NCBI GenBank assembly: GCA_017477805.1
Contig: JAFUUM010000046.1
Span: forward strand, 1-14,717
Source: Lachnospiraceae bacterium
GTDB taxonomy: Bacteria; Bacillota; Clostridia; Lachnospirales; Lachnospiraceae
Length of the DNA stretch: 14,717 bases
Direction: 5' to 3'
In this document: positions 6,747-13,425 of the stretch, piece by piece
Position numbering within the stretch: the stretch's first letter is position 1
How the letters are laid out: each line of letters begins with the position of its first letter
Made by a program: the position numbers and the translations under genes
The notes under the pieces: model-generated
Told to the model about the DNA's origin: nothing
Database searches by the model: none
Seen by the model: only the letters and a program-made list of their open reading frames with translations

Positions 6747-7163
6747 ATGAAAGACGACCAGTGCATTTTCTGTAAGATCGCGGCGGGTGAGATTCCGTCC
6801 AAAACCATTTATGAGGACGAAGAATTCCGTGTGATCCTGGATCTTGGCCCGGCGACAAAAGGCCACGCCCTGATCCTGCCCAAGGACCACTATAAAGATC
6901 TTTTTGAACTGCCGGAAGAAAAGGCGGAAAAGGTGATCCGTCTTGCCAAGAAGATGGCAGCTGCCATGAAGGAAAATCTTCATGCGGACGGATTTAATAT
7001 CATCCAGAACAACAGCGAGTGTGCGGGTCAGACCGTGTTCCATTTCCATATGCATCTGATCCCCAGATATGAGGGTGATAAGCAGAAGATCGGCTGGATC
7101 CCCGGCAAGCCCTCTCAGGAAGAACTGGAAGAGATCAGGAAGGAAATCGTAGGGGAAGCATGA
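6747..7163 (+). CDS. HIT-family nucleotide-binding hydrolase (HinT-like)
   Basis: This 138-residue protein has the histidine triad HFHMHLI (H99, H101, H103; the last His supplies the nucleophile), a G-H-A-L-I-L-P strand and the N-terminal C6-x2-C9 pair (CIFCKIAAGEIPS) common in bacterial Hint proteins. The family hydrolyses nucleoside phosphoramidates and aminoacyl-adenylates in the cytoplasm. ATG 6747 is preceded by GGGAGGAGAGG, and family alignment begins at CIFC, so the upstream ATG at 6705 is rejected. Two small hairpins (6699-6710 and 6716-6727) lie in the 51-base gap before it. The stop overlaps the fumarase alpha start (ATGA), which suggests coupled translation. Confidence 0.93.
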   Translation: MKDDQCIFCKIAAGEIPSKTIYEDEEFRVILDLGPATKGHALILPKDHYKDLFELPEEKAEKVIRLAKKMAAAMKENLHADGFNIIQNNSECAGQTVFHFHMHLIPRYEGDKQKIGWIPGKPSQEELEEIRKEIVGEA

Positions 7164-8002
7164 GAGAGATTGAAGTCAGTACAGTGACAGCGACCATCAA
7201 AGATATGTGCATCGAGGCCAATCACTTTCTGACCCCGGATATGAAAGCCCGGCTGGAAAGTGCTGCAGGTACGGAGACCTCTCCCGTTGGGAAAAAGGTG
7301 CTCTCCCAGCTGCAGGATAACTTAAAGATCGCCGGGGAAGAGATGATCCCCATCTGCCAGGATACGGGTATGGCGGTGATCTTTCTGGAAGTAGGCCAGG
7401 ACGTGCACTTTATCGGCGGGGATTTAGAGGAAGCCATCCAGGAAGGGATCCGGCGCGGTTACGTGGACGGATACCTCAGAAAGTCCGTGGTAAAGGATCC
7501 TCTGATCCGGGAAAACACCGGAGACAATACCCCGGGAGTCATCCATTATAAGATCGTTCCCGGTGACAAGGTAAAGATCACCGTAGCCCCCAAGGGCTTT
7601 GGCAGTGAGAACATGAGCCGCGTTTGGATGTTGAAGCCGGCAGACGGTATCGAAGGCGCGAAAAAGGCCATTGTGGATACGGTCCTGGAAGCCGGCCCCA
7701 ACGCATGCCCTCCGGTGGTCGTTGGCGTGGGCATCGGTGGTACCTTTGAAAAGGCTGCGGAGATGGCCAAGGAAGCCCTGACTAGACCGGTGGACACCCC
7801 TTCGACGGTGCCCTATGTTGCAGATCTGGAAAAGGAATTGCTTGGGACCATCAACAAGAGGGGCATCGGTCCCGGAGGCCTTGGCGGTGCAGTAACTGCC
7901 CTTGCCGTCAATATCAACACCTACGCCACCCATATCGCAGGATTGCCGGTGGCCGTCAATATGTGCTGTCACGTAAACCGTCACAGCGTCCGCGTACTGT
8001 AG
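7160..8002 (+). CDS. Fumarate hydratase class I, alpha subunit
   Basis: The 280-residue protein corresponds to the N-terminal iron-sulfur domain of class I fumarases, encoded as a separate subunit as in many anaerobes and archaea. Conserved elements include CQDTG (C66), NTPGVIHY, the NACPPVVVGVGIGG segment (C183), TRPVDTP, and GPGGLGG near the C-terminus, followed by a C269-C270-H pair. C66, C183 and one of C269/C270 are the likely 4Fe-4S ligands. With the beta subunit it catalyses reversible hydration of fumarate to L-malate. L-tartrate dehydratase subunits are close relatives, so the substrate is assigned as fumarate only by likelihood. The gene overlaps the HIT gene by four bases and precedes the beta gene by 21 bases. 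Confidence 0.92.
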   Translation: MREIEVSTVTATIKDMCIEANHFLTPDMKARLESAAGTETSPVGKKVLSQLQDNLKIAGEEMIPICQDTGMAVIFLEVGQDVHFIGGDLEEAIQEGIRRGYVDGYLRKSVVKDPLIRENTGDNTPGVIHYKIVPGDKVKITVAPKGFGSENMSRVWMLKPADGIEGAKKAIVDTVLEAGPNACPPVVVGVGIGGTFEKAAEMAKEALTRPVDTPSTVPYVADLEKELLGTINKRGIGPGGLGGAVTALAVNINTYATHIAGLPVAVNMCCHVNRHSVRVL

Positions 8003-8023
8003 TTATAGAGTAGGAGTAAAAAC

Positions 8024-8590
8024 ATGGGATCTTCCGATGTGATATCGTTACAGGTGCCTGCATCCCCCGAAGAGCTGAAAAAGCTTCGGATCGGTGATGC
8101 GGTGAACTTAAGCGGCACCATTTATACCGCCAGAGATGCGGCTCATAAGAGAATGGATGAGACTTTAGAGCGGGGTGAAGAGCTTCCCTTTGATATCCGG
8201 GGACAGATCGTGTACTATATGGGACCCTCTCCCGCAAGACCCGGCAGGCCTATCGGATCCGCAGGGCCCACCACCGCAACGAGGATGGACCGCTATACCC
8301 CCAGACTCCTGGACCTTGGCATGGCGGGTATGATCGGTAAGGGAAAGCGGAGCAAAGCGGTAGCTGACGCAGTTGTCAGAAACGGCGGCGTGTACTTCGC
8401 GGCAGTGGGAGGAGCAGGAGCTCTTTTGTCCAAAGCCATTGTCTCTTCCGAAGTCGTTGCCTATGATGATCTTGGCACAGAAGCCATCCGGAAGCTGGAA
8501 GTAAAGGACTTTCCCGTGATCGTGGTGATGGATGCCGAGGGAGGAGACCTCTACGCCGAGGTGGGAAATAACCCGTTGACAAACAAATAG
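8024..8590 (+). CDS. Fumarate hydratase class I, beta subunit
   Basis: The 188-residue protein matches the C-terminal (swivelling) domain of class I fumarases. It contains LSGTIYTARDAAHKR near residues 30-45, GPTTATRMDRYTP (the catalytic-region signature), MIGKGKRS, and YFAAVGGAGALL. It is the partner of the alpha subunit immediately upstream. TAGGAG lies about nine bases before ATG 8024, giving a clear start. The length is normal for this subunit. Its last five codons are overlapped by the -35 region of the tRNA promoter (TTGACA at 8576-8581), so coding and promoter functions share bases there. No independent terminator is seen after the stop, so fumarase transcripts may run on through the tRNA gene to the terminator at 8773-8805. 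Confidence 0.92.
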   Translation: MGSSDVISLQVPASPEELKKLRIGDAVNLSGTIYTARDAAHKRMDETLERGEELPFDIRGQIVYYMGPSPARPGRPIGSAGPTTATRMDRYTPRLLDLGMAGMIGKGKRSKAVADAVVRNGGVYFAAVGGAGALLSKAIVSSEVVAYDDLGTEAIRKLEVKDFPVIVVMDAEGGDLYAEVGNNPLTNK

Positions 8591-8604
8591 GTCGCCTATA
8601 TAAT
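8576..8604 (+). promoter_or_regulatory. Near-consensus housekeeping promoter for tRNA-Ser
   Basis: TTGACA (8576-8581) and TATAAT (8599-8604) are separated by exactly 17 bases, the consensus for the primary sigma factor. Transcription should begin near 8611 and give a leader of about 47 bases before the mature tRNA. The leader could fold into a hairpin (GCGTCTT 8612-8618 with AAGGCGC 8624-8630, one G-U pair). The -35 box lies inside the fumarase beta gene. Confidence 0.85.
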
Positions 8605-8657
8605 AACATTTGCGTCTTATATGAAGGCGCTCATACTTGACAGGACGTTTTCGACTT

Positions 8658-8745
8658 GGAGAAATACTCAAGAGGCCGAAGAGGCGCCCCTGCTAAGGGT
8701 GTAGGTCGGGCAACCGGCGCGAGGGTTCAAATCCCTCTTTCTCCG
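8658..8745 (+). tRNA. tRNA-Ser (anticodon GCU)
   Basis: The 88-base gene folds as a class II tRNA. The acceptor stem is GGAGAAA (8658-8664) with TTTCTCC (8738-8744) and discriminator G8745. The anticodon stem CCC/GGG encloses loop CTGCTAA with anticodon GCT (DNA), reading AGC/AGU. A long variable arm (about GTAGGTCGGGCAACCGGCGC) precedes the T-arm GAGGG-TTCAAAT-CCCTC. The long variable arm, the G discriminator and the anticodon identify serine. CCA is not encoded; GCTATT follows the discriminator. It has its own promoter and terminator. Confidence 0.96.
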
Positions 8746-8772
8746 CTATTAGCATCCTGCAAGGATGACATG

Positions 8773-8805
8773 AAAAAAGGAACTGCATTTCGCAGTTCCT
8801 TTTTT
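8773..8805. terminator. Strong, likely bidirectional intrinsic terminator
   Basis: GGAACTGC (8779-8786) pairs perfectly with GCAGTTCC (8792-8799) around ATTTC. It is flanked by six A residues (8773-8778) and six T residues (8800-8805). The symmetric A/T tracts allow it to end the tRNA transcript on the plus strand and the convergent YjfB-like gene on the minus strand. Confidence 0.93.
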
Positions 8806-8825
8806 GTATATCTCCACCCTTTATA

Positions 8826-9038
8826 CTACACAGCTACATCAAAATTGCCACCCAAATACGGACGAACACTGTTTTCGGAGATAGCCGGTGCACTCATCAG
8901 CTGATCCGATAACATATCACCCATCTGCGCGGAAGTGTTCAGTGCGTTGCTGAGCACAGCCACACCGATATCCTGCTGGATCCGGGACTGGGACATTTGT
9001 GTTGCCATATTCGCGATGTTCATACCAAGCATGTCCAT
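8826..9038 (-). CDS. YjfB-family putative motility protein
   Basis: The 70-residue minus-strand protein (start MDMLGMNIANMATQMSQ, then a QQDIGVAVLSNAL segment and GDMLSDQLM) matches the small YjfB family, first named from Bacillus subtilis and associated with motility regulons. The function is unknown. It has no signal peptide and looks like a short amphipathic helical protein. The ATG at 9038 is followed by a second ATG two codons later. A GAGGG sits about eight bases upstream, a modest ribosome site. It is convergent with the tRNA gene, shares its terminator, and is flanked by no flagellar genes in this window. A candidate promoter lies at 9092-9120. Confidence 0.72.
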   Translation of the reverse strand: MDMLGMNIANMATQMSQSRIQQDIGVAVLSNALNTSAQMGDMLSDQLMSAPAISENSVRPYLGGNFDVAV

Positions 9039-9091
9039 GGGCCTGCCCTCACGTCGTTCCGCCCTTTTTCAGGGGCCATTTTTCTAATTTG

Positions 9092-9120
9092 ATGGTAACA
9101 AACAAACCTTGATTTGTCAA
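9092..9120 (-). promoter_or_regulatory. Candidate promoter of the YjfB-like gene
   Basis: On the minus strand, TTGACA (9120-9115) and TACCAT (9097-9092, four of six consensus positions) are 17 bases apart. A near-palindrome CAAACCTTGATTTG (9103-9116) lies in the spacer and touches the -35 box, so a repressor could act here. No flagellar sigma-factor promoter is apparent. Confidence 0.45.
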
Positions 9121-9164
9121 CCAATCCACCCGCCCTTCGGTCTGATTTCGGGACCATTTTGGTG

Positions 9165-9195
9165 AGTTTCATGCAGTTTCATGTGAAATATTCAC
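9165..9195. promoter_or_regulatory. Repeat cluster, candidate operator upstream of PucR-type gene
   Basis: AGTTTCATG occurs twice, at 9165-9173 and 9175-9183, with a repeat period of ten bases (about one helical turn). It overlaps a palindrome TTTCATGTGAAA (9177-9188) and a second inverted repeat GTGAA-ATA-TTCAC (9183-9195). The cluster lies just upstream of the best promoter candidate for the regulator gene at 9293, so it may be an autoregulatory or cross-regulatory site. This is inference from symmetry and position alone. Confidence 0.4.
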
Positions 9196-9213
9196 AAAAA
9201 AAACACGCGTTCA

Positions 9214-9245
9214 TTGTGGATTTTCTCTTATTTTTATATTAAAAT
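9214..9245 (+). promoter_or_regulatory. Weak promoter candidate for PucR-type regulator
   Basis: TTGTGG (9214-9219) could act as -35, with TATATT (9235-9240, spacing 15) or TAAAAT (9240-9245, spacing 20) as -10. Neither spacing is ideal, but this is the most AT-rich stretch between the divergent genes and lies 48 or more bases before the start codon. Confidence 0.35.
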
Positions 9246-9292
9246 AGACGATAAGAAATTCTACTGAAAGGCCAATGCCGGGAGGATTACGA

Positions 9293-10375
9293 ATGATATC
9301 GAATCAGATCTTGCAGAGTACGATAGATGGGCTGAAATCCATTACCAAAGCGGATTTCGCAGTGACGGATACAGAGGGCAGAGATGTTGCGTCCACAGCC
9401 GATCTGAAGCGTTTTTATTCCGCTGTCCCGGATTTTGCCAATTCCCCCGCGGAATCCCAGGAAGTACAGGGAAGCCAGTTTTTCAAGGTGTTTGACGAGA
9501 GCACTCTGGAGTATGTGCTGATCTGCACCGGCGCCGGGGACGAGAACTATCTCATTGGCAAGATGGCGGCTTTCCAGCTCCAGAATATGCTGGTGGCGTA
9601 TAAAGAACGCTACGATAAAGATAACTTCATGAAGAATCTGCTCCTTGATAACCTCCTTCTGGTGGACATCTACAGCAGATCCAAAAAACTGCACATCCAG
9701 AATGAAGTGCCCAGGATCGCCTACATCGTAGATGCATCGGAGGCCTCCGAGCAGAATCTTTTGGAACTTGCCCGGACTCACTTCGGAAACGGCCAGGATT
9801 TTGTTACCGCCATCGATGAAGTGAACGTCATCGTCATCAAGGAACTCCAGGATCCGGGTAACCAGAAAGAGATCCTGAGCATCGCCGAGCGCATGGTAAC
9901 GGAGTTTGAAAAGGACGGTGTGTCCGGCATCCGCATCTCCTTCGGTACGCCCATCCGGGAAGTCAAGGAGATCAGCCGTTCTTACAAGGAAGCCAAGATG
10001 GCCCTGGATGTGGGCAAGATCTTCTTCGAGGAAAAGAAGATCATCCCCTACGGAGAACTGGGCATCGGCCGTTTGATCTACCAGCTGCCCCAGCCTCTTT
10101 GCAGGATGTTCATCAAGGAAGTTTTCGGAGAGCATGATCCCGAGGAGTTCGACGAAGAGACTCTGACCACCATCATGAAATTCTTCGAGAACAGCCTGAA
10201 CGTGTCCGAGACTTCAAGACAGCTCTTTATCCACAGAAATACCCTGGTTTACCGTCTCGATAAACTCCAGAAGATGACGGGCCTGGATCTTCGTGTGTTT
10301 GAAGATGCCATCACCTTCCGCATTGCCCTTATGGTGGTGCGCTATATGAAGTACGTAGACCGGTTCGAATTCTAA
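9293..10375 (+). CDS. PucR/CdaR-type transcriptional regulator
   Basis: The 360-residue protein has three regions. Residues 1 to about 110 form a sensory-like domain (ITKADFAVTDTEGRDVAST resembles PAS or sugar-diacid recognition folds). Residues about 135-260 match the GGDEF-like middle region of CdaR proteins. Residues about 290-350 are the PucR-type helix-turn-helix, recognisable from FFENSLNVSETSRQLFIHRN, then TLVYRLDKLQKMTGLDLR. The ligand is unknown. GGGAGG at 9280-9285, seven bases before ATG 9293, decides the start over ATG 9275. No sugar-diacid or purine genes are nearby. Instead it is followed by ftsE with only 117 bases between, suggesting possible co-transcription with the cell-division cluster. 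A repeat cluster upstream (9165-9195) may be its operator. Confidence 0.85.
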   Translation: MISNQILQSTIDGLKSITKADFAVTDTEGRDVASTADLKRFYSAVPDFANSPAESQEVQGSQFFKVFDESTLEYVLICTGAGDENYLIGKMAAFQLQNMLVAYKERYDKDNFMKNLLLDNLLLVDIYSRSKKLHIQNEVPRIAYIVDASEASEQNLLELARTHFGNGQDFVTAIDEVNVIVIKELQDPGNQKEILSIAERMVTEFEKDGVSGIRISFGTPIREVKEISRSYKEAKMALDVGKIFFEEKKIIPYGELGIGRLIYQLPQPLCRMFIKEVFGEHDPEEFDEETLTTIMKFFENSLNVSETSRQLFIHRNTLVYRLDKLQKMTGLDLRVFEDAITFRIALMVVRYMKYVDRFEF

Positions 10376-10385
10376 AGATCTTTAC

Positions 10386-10419
10386 GCGGGGCGCTCGTGA
10401 GCAAAGCGAGTGACCCCGC
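10386..10419 (+). other. GC-rich hairpin between regulator and ftsE
   Basis: GCGGGG (10386-10391) pairs with CCCCGC (10414-10419), and CGCTCG (10392-10397) pairs with CGAGTG (10407-10412, one G-T pair), with a single bulged A at 10413. The stem is long and stable but is followed by AAAAAC instead of a T-run, so it is not a standard intrinsic terminator on the plus strand. It could be an mRNA processing or stability element, or a dispersed repeat. Confidence 0.5.
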
Positions 10420-10492
10420 AAAAACGGTTGGTTAGCATAGCCGCGTGGGCGGCGATAAACAGGGGAATCACAAGGAAACCCGGAGGAAGCAC

Positions 10493-11233
10493 ATGCCTGA
10501 TATCAAGAAAAAAAGAAAAAAAGTCAAAAACACGGATGACATCATCTTTCTCGATCATGTCAGCAAAGAATACGACGACGGTACGGGGGCACCGGCTCTG
10601 AATGACGTTAGTGTCAGAATCGGACCCGGTGAATTTGTTTTTATAGTAGGTGACAGCGGATCCGGAAAATCCACCCTGATCAAGCTCCTGCTTCGGGAAC
10701 TGACCGCCACCGAGGGCACCGTAAACGTGCTGGGCTATAACCTGAACAAAATCCGCCATCGGATGATCCCCAAGTTCCGCAGAAAGATCGGTATCGTATT
10801 CCAGGATTTCCGTCTGCTTAAGGACCGCAATGTTTACGAGAACGTGGCTTTTGCCCAGCGTATCATCCAGGTCCCTTCCAAAGAGATGAAGAAAAACGTT
10901 CCCGCGGTGCTTGCATCCGTAGGTCTTGCGGGCAAGTATAAGGTTCGCACCAAGTCTCTCTCCGGTGGTGAGCAGCAGAGAGTTGCCATCGCAAGAGCTC
11001 TTGTAAATGAGCCCACCCTTCTTCTTTGTGATGAGCCCACCGGTAACCTGGATCCCGTGAATACCCGTGAGATCATGAAGCTCTTAAATGACATCAACCA
11101 GGCCGGTACTACTGTTGTTGTCGTTACCCATAACAGGGATATCGTGAATGAAATGCAAAAACGCGTGATCACTCTGAAAAAGGGCGTGATCATCAGCGAC
11201 GAGGAAGAAGGAGCGTATATCGATGAGGATTAG
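10493..11233 (+). CDS. ftsE: Cell-division ABC transporter ATPase FtsE
   Basis: The 246-residue ATPase has Walker A GDSGSGKST (53-61), Q-loop Q104, signature LSGGE (156-160), Walker B LLLCDEPTG with D180/E181, and switch H213. The FtsE-like GNLDP and FRRKIGIVFQDFRLL segments separate it from other ABC ATPases, and the adjacent ftsX confirms this. FtsE drives conformational change in FtsX to activate an extracytoplasmic cell-wall hydrolase at the septum. A short lysine-rich extension (KKKRKKVKN, about residues 5-13) precedes the core domain. GGAGG sits six bases before ATG 10493, so the earlier ATG at 10445 is rejected. It overlaps ftsX by eleven bases. A GC-rich hairpin (10386-10419) lies in the gap upstream. 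Confidence 0.95.
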   Translation: MPDIKKKRKKVKNTDDIIFLDHVSKEYDDGTGAPALNDVSVRIGPGEFVFIVGDSGSGKSTLIKLLLRELTATEGTVNVLGYNLNKIRHRMIPKFRRKIGIVFQDFRLLKDRNVYENVAFAQRIIQVPSKEMKKNVPAVLASVGLAGKYKVRTKSLSGGEQQRVAIARALVNEPTLLLCDEPTGNLDPVNTREIMKLLNDINQAGTTVVVVTHNRDIVNEMQKRVITLKKGVIISDEEEGAYIDED

Positions 11234-12119
11234 TACATTTTTCTACAGTATCCGGCAGGGTTTCCGGAACATTTTCCGCAATAAGTCCTTCTCCCTGGCA
11301 TCCATCGCCACCATGACCGCCTGCCTCTTTATGCTGGGTGTTGTGGTCTGCATTACCTTAAATGCCCAGGAAGCCGTGAAGACCGCGGAACAGGGCGTGT
11401 CCGTTACGGTGTACTTTAACGAAGGCACTTCCGATGAGCGGATCGCCGCCATCGGTGACGACATCGGCCGCAGGGTGGAAGTTTCCCACACGGATTTCAT
11501 CTCCGCAGATCAGGCCTGGGACAGTTTTAAGACAGAGTACCTTGGCGAATTCTCCGACGGCTTTACGGAGAACCCCCTGGCAAACTCCATGCACTATGAG
11601 ATCTACTTGAGCGATGTTTCCATGCAGAGCAGCCTGGTAACTTACCTCCAGTCCATTCCGGAAGTAAGAAAGGTCAATCAGTCCAAAGTCGTAGCGGACT
11701 TCTTCTCCGGCTTTGACTCCCTGGTGGGTTACATCTCCCTGGGTATGATCGTGATCCTTTTGCTTGTTACCATCTTCCTGATCAGCAATACCGTTACCGT
11801 TGGTATTTCCGTTCGTAAGGAAGAGATCAATATCATGAAATACATCGGCGCCACCGACTTTTTTGTCCGTGCGCCTTACGTTGTTGAGGGTATCATCATC
11901 GGTGCCGTGGGTGCCGGTCTTCCCCTCATCGCCCTGTATTATCTGTACATCAACGTTACGGAATTCCTGACAGCGAAGTTCTCCGTGATCTTCAACTTTA
12001 TGGAGTTCCTGCCTGTAGACGTGATCATGAAACAGCTGATCCCCATCTCCTTTGCCATCGGTATCGGCATCGGCTTTTTAGGCAGTTTTGTTACGGTAAG
12101 AAAACATCTGAAAGTGTAA
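11223..12119 (+). CDS. ftsX: Cell-division permease-like protein FtsX
   Basis: The 298-residue protein has the FtsX layout. A cytoplasmic N-terminus (GFRNIFRNKSFSLASI) leads to helix 1 (about 24-46), then a large extracellular domain (about 47-168), and three more helices (about 170-193, 218-243, 272-293). The conserved cytoplasmic loop (RKEEINIMKYIGATDFFVRAPYVVEG) lies between helices 2 and 3. It forms a complex with FtsE and transmits ATP-driven motion to a coiled-coil peptidase outside; the M23 protein encoded next is the natural candidate partner. AAGGAG at 11208-11213 lies nine bases before ATG 11223, inside the end of ftsE. Confidence 0.95.
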   Translation: MRISTFFYSIRQGFRNIFRNKSFSLASIATMTACLFMLGVVVCITLNAQEAVKTAEQGVSVTVYFNEGTSDERIAAIGDDIGRRVEVSHTDFISADQAWDSFKTEYLGEFSDGFTENPLANSMHYEIYLSDVSMQSSLVTYLQSIPEVRKVNQSKVVADFFSGFDSLVGYISLGMIVILLLVTIFLISNTVTVGISVRKEEINIMKYIGATDFFVRAPYVVEGIIIGAVGAGLPLIALYYLYINVTEFLTAKFSVIFNFMEFLPVDVIMKQLIPISFAIGIGIGFLGSFVTVRKHLKV

Positions 12120-12126
12120 TGCGTTC

Positions 12127-13368
12127 ATGGAACTTGGCAAACTTGGAAAAAAGTGCATAAAAGCGCTGCAGAGGGGCTTCTCGCTGGTACTGGCATCTGC
12201 CGTTATCGCCACCTGCGTTCCTACTGCGGTTTCCGCCGAGACCAGTGCGCTGATCAAGGAAAAGCAGTCTCAGATCTCCTCCATCGAAAAGGAGAAAAAG
12301 GAATTGCAGGCCGGGCTGACTGACGTGAAAAAAATCAGGCAGCAGCTGGCTTCTGCCAAATCCGACCTCCAGAGTTATGTCCAGGAACTGGATGCAAACC
12401 TCATGGAGCTTCAGGACAAGATCGACAATCTCAAGAACAGCATCATCATGAAAGAGATCGAGATCAAGGCCACGGAGCAGGAACTGGAGGCGGCGAAACA
12501 GACCCAGGTGAACCAGTACGAGGCCATGAAAAAACGGATCCAGTTCATGTACGAGGAGGGAGATGAAAAATTCCTCCAGATGATGCTGGAATCCGGCTCC
12601 ATCAATGACGCCCTGAACCGCTATGATTACATCCAGGCTCTTTCCGCTTATGATGCGAATAAACTCCAGGAGTACGTGGAGATCGCTGAGTACGTACAGG
12701 CCTGCAAGGAACAGCTGGATGCGGAAAAGGAGTTGCTGGAGCAGACCAAAGCCGCCGTGGAAGAAGAGGAAGCAGCGGTAGCGGAACTCATCAGCGATAA
12801 AGAGATCGAGATCCAGAACTACAGCAATGACATCGCTGAGCAGGATGCGGCCATCAAGGAATACGAAGCGGAGATCGCAGAGCAGAATGCTCTGATCACC
12901 GAGTTGGAAAAGGCCATCGAAGAAGAGAAAAAGAGACTTGCCGCCCAGAACAAACAGGCAAGGGTCTACGACGGCGGTATGTTTACCTGGCCCGCACCTT
13001 CTTATACAAGAATTTCGGATGATTACGGCGAGCGTATCCATCCCATTACGAAAAAGAGACATTTCCATAACGGCGTGGATATGGCGGCCCCCAGCGGAAG
13101 CCCCATCCTCGCGGCCTATGACGGAGAAGTGGCGGCGGCAGCTTACCATAAATCCATGGGCAACTACATCATGATCGATCACGGCGACGGCCTCTACACG
13201 ATCTACATGCATGCTTCAAAACTTTACGTCAATAAGGGCGATATCGTGGTGGCCGGCCAGCAGATCGCGGCAGTGGGATCCACCGGTAACTCCACCGGGC
13301 CTCACCTGCACTTCACCGTCCGCTTGAACGGCGAATATCAAAATCCCTGGAAGTACCTGAAGGGGTAA
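12127..13368 (+). CDS. Secreted coiled-coil M23 peptidoglycan endopeptidase (PcsB/EnvC-like)
   Basis: The 413-residue protein starts with a signal peptide (basic residues, hydrophobic 18-30, likely cleavage after VSA at 37). A long coiled coil follows (about 38-275), then an M23 metallopeptidase domain (about 285-410). Zinc and catalytic residues are visible: H314 and D318 in HFHNGVDM, H362 in MHASKL, and H393/H395 in GPHLHF. The coiled coil plus M23 layout and the ftsEX linkage match hydrolases controlled by FtsEX at the division site. An IATC sequence at 27-30 is not a good lipobox (T before C). ATG 12127 has no clear Shine-Dalgarno and lies seven bases after the ftsX stop, so translation may be coupled to ftsX. 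An ATG overlapping that stop (12119) opens only 13 codons in another frame. Confidence 0.92.
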   Translation: MELGKLGKKCIKALQRGFSLVLASAVIATCVPTAVSAETSALIKEKQSQISSIEKEKKELQAGLTDVKKIRQQLASAKSDLQSYVQELDANLMELQDKIDNLKNSIIMKEIEIKATEQELEAAKQTQVNQYEAMKKRIQFMYEEGDEKFLQMMLESGSINDALNRYDYIQALSAYDANKLQEYVEIAEYVQACKEQLDAEKELLEQTKAAVEEEEAAVAELISDKEIEIQNYSNDIAEQDAAIKEYEAEIAEQNALITELEKAIEEEKKRLAAQNKQARVYDGGMFTWPAPSYTRISDDYGERIHPITKKRHFHNGVDMAAPSGSPILAAYDGEVAAAAYHKSMGNYIMIDHGDGLYTIYMHASKLYVNKGDIVVAGQQIAAVGSTGNSTGPHLHFTVRLNGEYQNPWKYLKG

Positions 13369-13425
13369 TTCCGACCGGCAGGACAGGGACCGGAAAAGCA
13401 AGACAGAAGAAGAAAAGGAACAACT

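Noticed and set aside
7424..7984. 186-residue minus-strand frame opposite fumarase alpha
   Set aside because: Shadow of a well-conserved gene with no start signals.
8637..8665. Second TTGACA at 8637-8642 as a tRNA promoter
   Set aside because: The -10 position would fall inside the tRNA acceptor stem with no TATAAT-like sequence; the promoter at 8576-8604 is far better.
8656..8904. 82-residue plus-strand frame over the tRNA gene and terminator
   Set aside because: It covers a clear tRNA and terminator and the antisense of the YjfB-like gene, so it cannot be a real protein.
9287..10135. 282-residue minus-strand open frame opposite the PucR-type gene
   Set aside because: The plus-strand protein has clear domains; the antisense frame has no recognisable motif.
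12205..12216. Lipoprotein signal in the M23 protein (IATC)
   Set aside because: The residue before the cysteine is threonine, not Gly/Ala/Ser, and a normal signal peptidase I site (VSA) follows.
12091..13212. 373-residue minus-strand open frame opposite the M23 gene
   Set aside because: It is an antisense shadow of the coiled-coil coding sequence, with low-complexity Leu/Phe/His/Asp-rich composition and no ribosome site or promoter.
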